Source: an uncultured Oscillospiraceae bacterium (GTDB lineage Bacteria; Bacillota; Clostridia; Oscillospirales; Oscillospiraceae). From it: a DNA stretch of 52,167 nt. The position numbers were made by a program, and so were the translations under genes. Of this stretch, positions 1-7,188 are shown piece after piece. The DNA lies in contig CATMVA010000016.1 of assembly GCA_950075865.1 (NCBI GenBank), forward strand, positions 5,714-57,880, read 5' to 3'. Numbering within the stretch: position 1 is the stretch's first letter; each line of letters begins with the position of its first letter. The notes under the pieces are model-generated. The model was not told the origin of the DNA. It searched no databases and saw only the letters and a program-made list of their open reading frames with translations.

Positions 1-1
1 C

Positions 2-358
2 CCCATTACGGGAAAATACCATAACCACAGCGGTACCGACCTGCCTGCCCCCGGCGGCACTCCCATCAAGGCGTGCCAGGGCGGTGTGGTCACGGTTTCG
101 GCCTATGCCCAGTATTCCTACGGCGAATATGTGGTCATCAACCACGGCAATGGGATCAGCACCCTCTACGCCCACATGACTCTGGGCTCCCGGAAGGTGA
201 AGGTGGGGGACGTGGTCGAGGCCGGCCAGGTCATCGGCCTGGTGGGCACCACTGGCTCCTCTACGGGCAACCATCTCCATCTGGAGCTTCAGATCAATGG
301 CGTACGACATGCGGCAACCGACCTTTTCCCCAATATCAAGTTCGATTATCGGGACTGA
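2..358 (+). CDS. M23 family metallopeptidase (LytM domain), 5' truncated
   Basis: The reading frame is open from base 2, so this is the C-terminal part of a longer protein. It carries the LytM/M23 zinc endopeptidase core: HSGTD near the start (HxxxD), the YGEYVVINHGNG strand, the LYAHM segment and NHLHLEL (HxH) near the end. Enzymes of this family cut peptide cross-links in peptidoglycan outside the membrane. In Firmicutes an M23 protein followed by an S41 protease often lies downstream of ftsE-ftsX, where it acts as a division-linked hydrolase. The S41 gene does follow here, so ftsEX may lie just left of the window; that is inference. The window edge removes any signal peptide, coiled coil or start codon. 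Confidence 0.9.
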   Translation, partial: PITGKYHNHSGTDLPAPGGTPIKACQGGVVTVSAYAQYSYGEYVVINHGNGISTLYAHMTLGSRKVKVGDVVEAGQVIGLVGTTGSSTGNHLHLELQINGVRHAATDLFPNIKFDYRD

Positions 359-381
359 GCTCCCGGTTGAAACAGACCTTC

Positions 382-416
382 CGGGCGGACGGAGTTTCTC
401 CGTCCGCCCGCCTTTT
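382..416 (+). terminator. Intrinsic terminator after the M23 gene
   Basis: A perfect 13-bp stem (382-394 with 398-410) with a TTT loop is followed by CCTTTTC. It lies in the short gap before the S41 gene, so it may only attenuate transcription, because no separate promoter for the next gene is obvious. Confidence 0.7.
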
Positions 417-434
417 CAGAAAGGACTTTTTGCT

Positions 435-1607
435 ATGAAACAGCCCAAATTCTATCTCCGCCATCTGATTTTGACAGCCTTGGGAGCGGTAGCGTGTACT
501 CTCCTGACCGTGGCACTGCTCCTGAACCTGATGCTGGGCCCCCAGTGCCTGACCCTGCTGGAGGCCTGGGGGATGATCCAGCTTCAGTTCGCGGAGGAGT
601 ATGACCCGGACAAGGCCATCGACAGCGCCCTGGAGGGTATGGTGAACGGCCTGGGCAACCGGTGGAGCTACTACCTCAACGCCGAGGAATACACTGCCCA
701 GACCACACGCCGGAACAACTCCTACGTGGGAGTGGGGATCACGGTGAACTACACCGACCAAAGGGGCCTTCTGATCCTCTCGGTCCAGGAGGGCGGGAGC
801 GCCGCCGAGGCGGGGATCCTGCCCGGAGAGATCATCACCGCAGTGGACGGCGTCTCCCTGGCCGGGGAGGGCCAGAGCCAGGGGGTGGAGCTCATCCAGG
901 GGGAGGAGGGCACCACTGTGAGGCTCACCCTTCTGGCCCCCCAGGGGATCGAGCGGGAACTGGAGTTGACCCGGAGGGTCATCCAGAGCGAGTCGGTCTC
1001 GGTTTCCGAGCTGCTCCCCGGCGACGTGGGATATATCCGGCTGGCCAACTTTTACAGCAACAGCGCCAGTCAGCTGAACGCCGCCGTGGACGACCTGGTG
1101 GCCCAGGGGGCCAGGGCCCTGCTCTTTGATATGCGGGAGAACGGGGGTGGCTATGTCCATGAGCTCACCGCCATGCTGGATCACCTGCTGCCCGAGGGGC
1201 CTGTTTTCCGGATGCAGTATAAGGACGGGACCGAGGAGGTCACCGAGTCGGATGCGGCCTGCGTGGACCTGCCTATGGCCATTCTGGTGAACTCCAACAC
1301 TTACTCGGCCGCCGAGATCTTTGCCGCCCAGCTCAAGGAGAGCGTAGGGGCCGGGATCATCGGGGAGGAGACCTCGGGCAAGGGAAACTTCCAGCAGACC
1401 TTCGAGCTGATGAACGGCGGCGCCCTGAACATCTCCACCGGACGGTACTGCACCGGCGGAGGGGTCTCCCTGGTGGGAACGGGGGTGGACCTGGACGCTG
1501 CACTCTCCCTGGATCAGGAGGACCTGACCGCCCTGCGGGCTGGAACCCTGGCCTACGAGGACGATGAGCAGCTGCAGAAGGCCCTGGAGTGGCTGGCAGG
1601 GAAGTAA
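435..1607 (+). CDS. S41 family C-terminal processing peptidase (CtpA/CtpB type)
   Basis: A 390-residue membrane-anchored serine protease. The ATG at 435 is preferred over an upstream in-frame start because an AAAGGA ribosome site precedes it and the first codons encode a basic stretch and a hydrophobic anchor (about residues 9-35). A PDZ domain (about 95-180, GVGITV and AGILPGEII) precedes the S41 fold. The catalytic Ser is probably residue 291 (TYSAAE) and the Lys residue 316 (TSGKG), 25 residues apart as in B. subtilis CtpB by recollection. Relatives process signalling or cell-wall proteins outside the membrane. It sits 76 bp after the M23 peptidase gene, which suggests a shared role in wall remodelling or division. 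Confidence 0.93.
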   Translation: MKQPKFYLRHLILTALGAVACTLLTVALLLNLMLGPQCLTLLEAWGMIQLQFAEEYDPDKAIDSALEGMVNGLGNRWSYYLNAEEYTAQTTRRNNSYVGVGITVNYTDQRGLLILSVQEGGSAAEAGILPGEIITAVDGVSLAGEGQSQGVELIQGEEGTTVRLTLLAPQGIERELELTRRVIQSESVSVSELLPGDVGYIRLANFYSNSASQLNAAVDDLVAQGARALLFDMRENGGGYVHELTAMLDHLLPEGPVFRMQYKDGTEEVTESDAACVDLPMAILVNSNTYSAAEIFAAQLKESVGAGIIGEETSGKGNFQQTFELMNGGALNISTGRYCTGGGVSLVGTGVDLDAALSLDQEDLTALRAGTLAYEDDEQLQKALEWLAGK

Positions 1608-1650
1608 GGGGACTCCGGGGGGACGCATAACCTGTCCCCGTTCCGCATAT

Positions 1651-1670
1651 CCTCCCCCGAAAGGGGGAGG
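1651..1670 (+). promoter_or_regulatory. Hairpin masking the ribosome site of the next gene
   Basis: A perfect 8-bp stem (CCTCCCCC with GGGGGAGG) is closed by a GAAA tetraloop of the stable GNRA class. The 3' arm is the Shine-Dalgarno region of the ATG at 1675, so the folded mRNA would hide it. Regulation is inferred. Confidence 0.5.
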
Positions 1671-1674
1671 GGAG

Positions 1675-2394
1675 ATGGTAGGCTGGCTGCGGCTGACAGG
1701 GGAGAGGCATCTTCGCCCGACGGTCACTCCGGTCCAGGTGCTGGGCTATCCGCTGGTGGAGGTCTCACTGCCGCCGGGGAACCTGTCCCGCCGCCTGAAG
1801 CAGGGGGCCGGGGCCCTCACCCGCCGGGGTATCCGCCGGGTGGTGACCGCCCCCGGCCTGGCCGGGCGGGAGGAGCTGGAGGCCCTGGGCCTGACCCCTG
1901 TGGACCCGCTGCCCCTCTGTGTGGCCAAGGGCCGGGATATGGCCCTTTTTCTGCTGAAGGATATCCCCCTCCGGGAGCGCCGGGTGGCCATCCGGGGGGA
2001 CCGGGCCGCCGGGCCGGCCTGGGAGCTGGCCCACGCGCTCTGCCCGGAGACGGCAGCCCTTTTTCTGGACTTTGACCGGGGGGAGGAGGAGCTGGCCGAC
2101 AGCCTGCGCGGCCGTTACGGCGCGGCCCCCCAGCCGCTGGGGCAGGAGGTTCTCCAGCTTACCCTGGAGTTCTCCCCCGGACCGACTTCGGCGGGGAGGA
2201 CCCTCAAGCTCTGGGGGGAGCCCGGTCTGGCCGGGCTGCGGCTCTGCCCGCCGGGGCCGGTCCCGCCCGATCTGGAGGAACTGCCTCTCCTCACCCTTCT
2301 GTGGGAGGCGGGGCGGATGACCGCCCACGAAATTCCGGTGACCTTCGCCCTTGACAGAACGGCCGAAAATCCCTATAATACACAGTACCTGTAA
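1675..2394 (+). CDS. Hypothetical protein, 239 aa
   Basis: I do not recognise the family. The ATG at 1675 lies directly after a GGGGGAGGGGAG ribosome site; an upstream in-frame ATG at 1564 lies inside the S41 gene and is unlikely. The product looks soluble, with no signal peptide or clear membrane segment. It is rich in Arg, Gly, Leu and Pro and has a repeated look in GLAGREELEALGL. Its place between an M23/S41 pair and greA-lysS makes it probably co-transcribed with the protease. The greA promoter lies inside its last codons. The open frame, ribosome site and GC-rich third positions support a real gene; its function is open. Confidence 0.65.
   Translation: MVGWLRLTGERHLRPTVTPVQVLGYPLVEVSLPPGNLSRRLKQGAGALTRRGIRRVVTAPGLAGREELEALGLTPVDPLPLCVAKGRDMALFLLKDIPLRERRVAIRGDRAAGPAWELAHALCPETAALFLDFDRGEEELADSLRGRYGAAPQPLGQEVLQLTLEFSPGPTSAGRTLKLWGEPGLAGLRLCPPGPVPPDLEELPLLTLLWEAGRMTAHEIPVTFALDRTAENPYNTQYL
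2351..2379 (+). promoter_or_regulatory. Perfect-consensus sigma-A promoter for greA-lysS
   Basis: TTGACA (2351-2356), a 17-base spacer and TATAAT (2374-2379) match the consensus exactly. The promoter lies within the last codons of the preceding gene and about 100 bases before greA. Confidence 0.9.
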
Positions 2395-2481
2395 CAAACG
2401 GCGTCCCGGCTCCGACAAAACCGGCGGGAAAGAGCCGTTTTTTGATCAGACAGAACAAAATAGGAAAGGTGAATTGGCGAC

Positions 2482-2958
2482 ATGGCAAAGCAGTTCAAAT
2501 TGACCCCCAAACGTCTCCAGGATCTGCAGGATGAGTTGACCTACCTGAAGACCGTCCGCGAGAAAGAGGTGGCCGAGCAGATCAAGGAGGCCCGCTCCTT
2601 CGGAGATCTTTCCGAGAACAGCGAGTACGACGAGGCCAAGAACGAGCAGGGCAAACTGTACTCCCGCATCGCTGAGATCGAGGCGGTGCTGAACAATTAC
2701 GTGGTCATTGAGGAGAAGCCCACCTCGGATACCGCTGTGAACCTGGGCAGTCAGGTCACTGTTCAGGACGTGGAGACCGGAGACAAGGAGGAGTACCGTA
2801 TTGTGGGCTCCCAGGAGGCTGATCCTATGAACGGCCGTATCTCGGAGGATTCCCCCTTCGGCAAGGCCCTCATCGGAAAAGAGGTGGGGGAGGAAGTGGA
2901 GGTGGACGCCCCTATGGGGGTTCTCCACTATAAACTGCTGGAGATCCACAAGAGGTAA
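2482..2958 (+). CDS. greA: Transcription elongation factor GreA
   Basis: A full-length 158-residue GreA. The N-terminal coiled coil (about residues 5-75) carries DLSENSEYDEAK at the tip, whose acidic residues enter the RNA polymerase secondary channel and stimulate cleavage of backtracked RNA. The C-terminal FKBP-like domain includes the typical SPFGKALIGKEVGEEV segment. An AGGAAAGGTG ribosome site precedes the ATG. The gene follows the strong promoter at 2351 and precedes lysS by 44 bases; greA-lysS is a recurrent pair in Firmicutes. Confidence 0.97.
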   Translation: MAKQFKLTPKRLQDLQDELTYLKTVREKEVAEQIKEARSFGDLSENSEYDEAKNEQGKLYSRIAEIEAVLNNYVVIEEKPTSDTAVNLGSQVTVQDVETGDKEEYRIVGSQEADPMNGRISEDSPFGKALIGKEVGEEVEVDAPMGVLHYKLLEIHKR

Positions 2959-3002
2959 GCAGATACCGCCCCGCGGGGCATTTACGATAGGAGAGAGACG
3001 AT

Positions 3003-4505
3003 ATGGCAGAGGAACAGAAGAACGCCCCTCAGCAGCCTGAGCTTTCCGAGCTGCTGAAGATCCGCCGGGAGAAGCTCTTTGAGCTCCAGGAGGCAGGCCA
3101 GGACCCCTTCCGGGAGACCAAATTTGAGTGGGACGCCACCAGCCAGCAGATCAAGGACAACTTTGACGCCATGGAGGGCAAACCCGTCAAGGTGGCCGGC
3201 CGGCTCATGTCCAAGCGGGGCATGGGCAAGGTCTCCTTCTGCGATCTTCAGGACCGGGACGGCCGCATCCAGCTTTACGCCCGCCAGGACGAGATGGACG
3301 AGGAAGTCTACAAGAAGTTCAAGAAGTTCGACATCGGCGACATCGTGGGCGTGGATGGCGAGGTCTTCCGCACCCAGCGGGGGGAGATGAGTGTCCGGGC
3401 GAAGAATATCACCCTGCTTTCCAAGTCTTTGCTGCCGCTCCCGGAGAAATTCCACGGCCTTCAGGACAAGGAGCTGCGCTACCGTCAGCGGTATGTGGAC
3501 CTTATTGTGAACCCTGAGGTGAAGCGGAACTTCATTATCCGCAGCCAGTTTGTCAAGCATGTTCGGGACTTTCTGGATAATCGTGGATTCCTGGAGGTGG
3601 AGACTCCTGTCCTGAACACCATTCAGGGCGGCGCCACCGCCCGCCCCTTTGTGACCCACCACAACACCCTGGATATCGACATGTACCTGCGCATCGCCAC
3701 CGAGCTTCCTCTGAAACGGCTCATCGTGGGCGGCATGGACCGGGTCTACGACCTGGGCCGCATTTTCCGGAACGAGGGCATGGACCCTAAGCACAACCCG
3801 GAATTCACCACGGTGGAGCTCTACCAGGCCTACGCCGACTTCAACGACATGATGGACCTCTTTGAGGAGCTTCTTTCCTCGGCGGCCCAGAAGATTTTGG
3901 GCACCTATGAGCTGGAGTGGCTGGGGGAGAAAGTGGACCTGACCCCCGGCTGGCGGAGATTGCCCATGCACGAGGCGGTGAAGGAATACTGCGGCATTGA
4001 CTTCATGGCCATCGACTCTGACGAGGAGGCTGTGGCCGCAGCCAAGAAGATCGGCGTGGAGTTGCCGAGGACCAAGGAACCCACCTGGGGAAACGCCCTC
4101 TACGAGTGCTTCGACCAGCGGGTGGAGGAGAAGCTGATCCAGCCCACCTTTATCACCATGCACCCGGTGGACGTTTCCCCCCTGGCCAAGCGGTCCCCCA
4201 AAGATCCCCGGCTCACCGAACGCTTCGAGCTTTTTATCTGCCACTCCGAGATGGGCAACGCCTTCTCCGAGCTCAACGACCCCATCGACCAGCGCGCCCG
4301 CTTCCAGAAGGAAGTGGAGGCCCGGGCCAAGGGAGACGACGAGGCCGGTATGATGGACGAGGATTTTCTCACCGCCCTGGAGTACGGCATGCCCCCCACG
4401 GGCGGCCTGGGCATCGGCATCGACCGGTGCGTCATGCTCCTTACCGGGGCCGACTCCATCCGGGATGTCATTGCGTTCCCCACGATGCGCCCGTTGGATA
4501 AATAA
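3003..4505 (+). CDS. lysS: Lysyl-tRNA synthetase, class II
   Basis: A 500-residue class IIb synthetase that charges tRNA-Lys. The N-terminal OB-fold anticodon-binding domain (about 60-170) is followed by the catalytic domain, with motif 2 around FRNEGMDPKHNPEFT and motif 3 in GLGIGIDRCVMLL near the C-terminus. Length is normal for bacterial LysS. A GGAGAGAG site lies 6-7 bases before the ATG. There is no T-box leader; transcription probably comes from the promoter at 2351 together with greA. Confidence 0.97.
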   Translation: MAEEQKNAPQQPELSELLKIRREKLFELQEAGQDPFRETKFEWDATSQQIKDNFDAMEGKPVKVAGRLMSKRGMGKVSFCDLQDRDGRIQLYARQDEMDEEVYKKFKKFDIGDIVGVDGEVFRTQRGEMSVRAKNITLLSKSLLPLPEKFHGLQDKELRYRQRYVDLIVNPEVKRNFIIRSQFVKHVRDFLDNRGFLEVETPVLNTIQGGATARPFVTHHNTLDIDMYLRIATELPLKRLIVGGMDRVYDLGRIFRNEGMDPKHNPEFTTVELYQAYADFNDMMDLFEELLSSAAQKILGTYELEWLGEKVDLTPGWRRLPMHEAVKEYCGIDFMAIDSDEEAVAAAKKIGVELPRTKEPTWGNALYECFDQRVEEKLIQPTFITMHPVDVSPLAKRSPKDPRLTERFELFICHSEMGNAFSELNDPIDQRARFQKEVEARAKGDDEAGMMDEDFLTALEYGMPPTGGLGIGIDRCVMLLTGADSIRDVIAFPTMRPLDK

Positions 4506-4528
4506 GAAGGAATGGAAGGAGATACCAT

Positions 4529-4723
4529 ATGAATAAGCGGTTGAATGTGCTTGTGGAGAATTGTCCCCAGAGCCATCCCTGTCCCTCGGTGAAGGTGTGC
4601 CCGGTAGGCGCTCTGAGCCAGACAGGCTTTCAGGCCCCGGTGGTGGACCACGAGGTTTGCATTCGCTGTGGCAAGTGCTCCAATTTCTGCCCCAAGCAGG
4701 CCCTGGTATTGGAGGAAGAGTAA
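4529..4723 (+). CDS. Small 4Fe-4S ferredoxin-like protein
   Basis: A 64-residue cytoplasmic protein. Its C-terminal half has a complete cluster motif CIRCGKCSNFCP (CxxCxxCxxxCP). The N-terminal half has three further Cys (about residues 12, 18 and 24, the last in CPVGAL) in a non-standard spacing, so one regular cluster is certain and a second is possible. It lies 23 bases after lysS and ends at a strong terminator, so it closes the greA-lysS unit. Its redox partner cannot be told from the context. Confidence 0.85.
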   Translation: MNKRLNVLVENCPQSHPCPSVKVCPVGALSQTGFQAPVVDHEVCIRCGKCSNFCPKQALVLEEE

Positions 4724-4750
4724 AGAATCCCGATCATACGGACAGCAGAC

Positions 4751-4787
4751 ACCCCCTGACGCGGTTTTGCGTCAGGGGGTTGTTTGC
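4751..4787 (+). terminator. Intrinsic terminator of greA-lysS-ferredoxin
   Basis: A perfect 12-bp stem (4751-4762 with 4769-4780) with a six-base loop, followed by TGTTTG. Confidence 0.85.
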
Positions 4788-4817
4788 GCTTGTTGTCCCT
4801 CCTTTCCGAAAAGGGCG

Positions 4818-4847
4818 TTGCCAAGAGGGGGGGGACGGGAGTACAAT
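4818..4847 (+). promoter_or_regulatory. Candidate promoter for the FliB-like gene
   Basis: TTGCCA (4818-4823), an 18-base spacer and TACAAT (4842-4847), about 30 bases before the start codon. Confidence 0.6.
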
Positions 4848-4876
4848 AGTTTTGTCGATTTTTGGGAGGTGCGGCC

Positions 4877-5923
4877 ATGACTGTCCATACGCCAAGCTAT
4901 TATAACCGTTTCCGCTGTTTAGCGGGGGAGTGCCCTCATACGTGCTGCCGGGGGTGGGAGGTGCCCATTGACCGGGAAACCGCCCAATATTACAAAACCC
5001 TGGAAGGGACTATGGGAGAACAGGTCCGGGGGGTCCTCGCCGTGGACGGGGAGGGGGAGACCGCCTTTCTGCTGCGGGGGGATGCCTGCCCCTTTTTGAC
5101 CGGGGAAAAGCTCTGTGAGCTGCAAATCAGGCTTGGGGAAAGGGGCATTGGGGAGATCTGCCGCAGCCATCCCCGGTTTTTCTATGATTACGGGAGTCTT
5201 AGGGAGACAGGCCTTTGCGGATCCTGCCCTGAGGTGGCCCGGCTGATCCTGGAGGGGGATATGGTCCTGGAGGAGGGGCAAGATGACCGGGCTGGGGAGG
5301 AAGATCCATCTTTGTTAGAGGTGCTTCTTGCCGCCCGGGAGACCGCCATGGATATTTTGGAAACGCCGGAAGCCACTCTGGGACAACGGCTCCAGGCTAT
5401 GCTCCTTTTTGCCAATGAGGTGCAGGTCCTTTTGGATAATGGCCAGAGCGCTGATGTCCCAAGGCTTTGCGGGATATATGAGGAGGAATTTCCCCTTTTG
5501 GACCCCGCCGCCCTGCCGGACCGGCGTGAGGCGCTGGAAGGGTGTCTGGAGGCGCTGGAGGGGCTGGAGATCTTAGAGCCGCAGTGGAAAGAGCTGCTAA
5601 AGAGGGGGAGGGTGTTTCTGCGGTCGGGAGAGATGGCAGAAAATCCGTGTATCGACTGGGGCAGAAGGGCTGAGATCTATTTCTTGTACCGACACTGGCT
5701 GCGGGGCGTTTGGGACGGGGATGTGCTGAGTTGGGCGGAGTTTGGGGTGCTGGGGGTGGCGGTTTCAGCTCTGTTGGGGCCCCTTTTGGAGGAGGGGTTC
5801 CCCGAGGTCTTCCGGCTGTTCTGTCTGGAGACGGAGCACAACCAAGAGAACCTCAACGCCTTGCAGGACAAGCTCTGGAGGGAGATCAGACTGGCCGAAA
5901 TGCTGGCTTTGGCGGACCTTTGA
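4877..5923 (+). CDS. Flagellin lysine-N-methylase (FliB-like) family protein
   Basis: A 348-residue protein with the Cys-rich N-terminus of the FliB/YkgJ-type family: FRCLAGECPHTCCRGW, with Cys 14, 19, 23 and 24, then CPFL, LCELQ and CGSCPE. In Salmonella, FliB methylates flagellin lysines, and the Cys set probably binds an iron-sulfur cluster. In non-motile gut Clostridia the same annotation is common without flagellin, so the substrate is unknown; no flagellar gene is in this window. The start at 4877 is chosen for its GGGAGGT site; the in-frame upstream start lacks one. It appears to be a single-gene unit between a terminator and a pseudogene. Confidence 0.8.
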   Translation: MTVHTPSYYNRFRCLAGECPHTCCRGWEVPIDRETAQYYKTLEGTMGEQVRGVLAVDGEGETAFLLRGDACPFLTGEKLCELQIRLGERGIGEICRSHPRFFYDYGSLRETGLCGSCPEVARLILEGDMVLEEGQDDRAGEEDPSLLEVLLAARETAMDILETPEATLGQRLQAMLLFANEVQVLLDNGQSADVPRLCGIYEEEFPLLDPAALPDRREALEGCLEALEGLEILEPQWKELLKRGRVFLRSGEMAENPCIDWGRRAEIYFLYRHWLRGVWDGDVLSWAEFGVLGVAVSALLGPLLEEGFPEVFRLFCLETEHNQENLNALQDKLWREIRLAEMLALADL

Positions 5924-5961
5924 TTTTGCTCCCTCTTTGACCCCTTTTTGGCGGGTTTTGC

Positions 5962-5990
5962 TTGCGTTTTGACGGGTTTTACGGCATAAT
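5962..5990 (+). promoter_or_regulatory. Candidate promoter left in front of the DUF853 pseudogene
   Basis: TTGCGT (5962-5967), a 17-base spacer and CATAAT (5985-5990), about 50 bases before the ATG of the broken gene. Confidence 0.5.
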
Positions 5991-6041
5991 TGAGATAGTC
6001 AAACATGAGGGGCTGTTACCCCCGGTCAGGATGATACAACC

Positions 6042-6443
6042 ATGTACAACAAGGACGGAAAAATTTATCTGGGCCTTTCGGAGGAGGGGAAGGTCGAGCT
6101 GCCCCTCTCCATGGCCAACCGCCACGGCCTCATCGCCGGGGCCAGCGGCACGGGCAAGACCATCACCATGAAGGTGATGGCCGAGTCCTTCTCGGACGCG
6201 GAGGTGCTGATGGAGCTGGGGGGGCCACGCCTTGGTGTCGGTGCTGGACGAGAAGGGGGTGCCCGGCATGGTCCGGAACACCGTCGTCATCTGTCCCCAG
6301 AGTCTGATGGCCCCCTGTGACGAGGGGAGCTATCAGGCCGCCCGCCGAGCCGACAGCAGCAGATCGAGCGGCAGCTCATCAGCACGGGCACCCAGATCCT
6401 GAAGAGGGGCATCATGGGCACCCTTTTCGGGGGAAGAAGATAA
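6042..6443 (+). pseudogene. DUF853/HerA-like ATPase (YjgR family) remnant
   Basis: Three pieces of one protein family lie in three frames. The first runs from the ATG at 6042: an N-terminus with MANRHGLIAGASGTGKT (Walker A) up to FSDAEV. The second starts near 6228 in another frame: ALVSVLDEKGVPGMV and a following PQSLMAP, the mid-to-late part of DUF853 proteins. The third, in the remaining frame (about 6358-6443), reads QIERQLISTGTQILKRG and ends GTLFGGRR-stop, the usual DUF853 tail. Intact members have about 500 residues; about 130 codons remain. A promoter-like site and terminator still flank it. Large internal deletions plus a frameshift explain the pattern, and no active ATPase can be made. 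Confidence 0.85.
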
Positions 6444-6460
6444 GAGTTCGGGTATAGAGA

Positions 6461-6492
6461 AGGGCCGTTTCCCACGGGAAACGGCCCTGTTG
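6461..6492 (+). terminator. Terminator retained after the pseudogene
   Basis: A stem of 12-13 bp (6461-6473 with 6476-6487, very tight loop) followed by GTTGTTAT. Confidence 0.75.
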
Positions 6493-6565
6493 TTATGGGG
6501 GGGGTCATTGGGTGTGTTTTGACCTTGCAGGGGGGATGTGATCCGCTCAGGGCCCCTTCTGTTCG

Positions 6566-7048
6566 CTAACGGGGCAGAGATGGATAGAAGTCAATTCCCG
6601 CATGGGGGGTTTCAACGATCATGTGTTCTTCGCATGATACAGGCGGAAAATTGTAGTCATCATCCTGAACGTAACTTGGCACAAATTTGAGGATCGCATT
6701 TTTGAGTGCGGCTTTATGGAGCTGATTTCTCCAGGAGCTGGCTTCTTCCAGCTGTGATAATTCAAAAAGAGAAACGCAGCTGGATCGGTAGGTAAAAAAT
6801 CGAAATCCAAAGGTGTTGTCTATTCCGTGTTCCTGGCCGTACTTGGTCAGGAAGGCAAGGTCTCTTGCGTGTGCAGACAGGTCATCACAAAACGGATATG
6901 CGACCGCCAAGACCCAGCCCGTACCTTCCACCTTTCCCCAAAAAAGTCCGTTGGCTATCTTAAGCCACTGGGTCGGCTGCCCCCAGGGAGTTTCTGAAGG
7001 ATAAGGAGATTCTCCAAAGTATTCGGGGCAGATCTCCATTCCGCGCAC
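6566..7048 (-). CDS. Hypothetical protein, lower GC than its surroundings
   Basis: I do not recognise this protein. The frame is open from beyond 7200 on the minus strand, but the far upstream codons cover the ktrB promoter and start. The GTG at 7048 has a GAGG site five bases before it; an ATG at 7039 is the alternative. The product would be about 160 residues, soluble, aromatic-rich (WLKIANGLFWGKVEG, FGFRFFTYRS) and ending HAGIDFYPSLPR. Base composition is visibly more AT-rich than in the flanking genes and codon choice differs, which suggests recent acquisition. It lies beside a decayed gene, opposite to its neighbours. It could be a decaying fragment. Confidence 0.5.
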   Translation of the reverse strand: MRGMEICPEYFGESPYPSETPWGQPTQWLKIANGLFWGKVEGTGWVLAVAYPFCDDLSAHARDLAFLTKYGQEHGIDNTFGFRFFTYRSSCVSLFELSQLEEASSWRNQLHKAALKNAILKFVPSYVQDDDYNFPPVSCEEHMIVETPHAGIDFYPSLPR

Positions 7049-7112
7049 TTGATCCTCGGCCAAAGATTCATATTTAACTCGCCCTTTGTTTTGCCCTTTC
7101 CCAACTTCTGAT

Positions 7113-7140
7113 TTGACAGGGAGAAATTTGATGTTATAAT
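7113..7140 (+). promoter_or_regulatory. Promoter for ktrB-ktrA
   Basis: TTGACA (7113-7118), a 16-base spacer and a perfect TATAAT (7135-7140), 48 bases before the ktrB start. No c-di-AMP riboswitch fits in the short leader. Confidence 0.8.
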
Positions 7141-7188
7141 TTAAGTTACTATTATCGGTTTTTATGCGCTGAAAAGGGGGACAGGCCC

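Noticed and set aside
2395..2481. Possible terminator AACGGC...GCCGTTTTTT before greA
   Set aside because: Only six pairs with a loop of about 30 bases, and it lies downstream of the greA promoter, so termination here would block greA.
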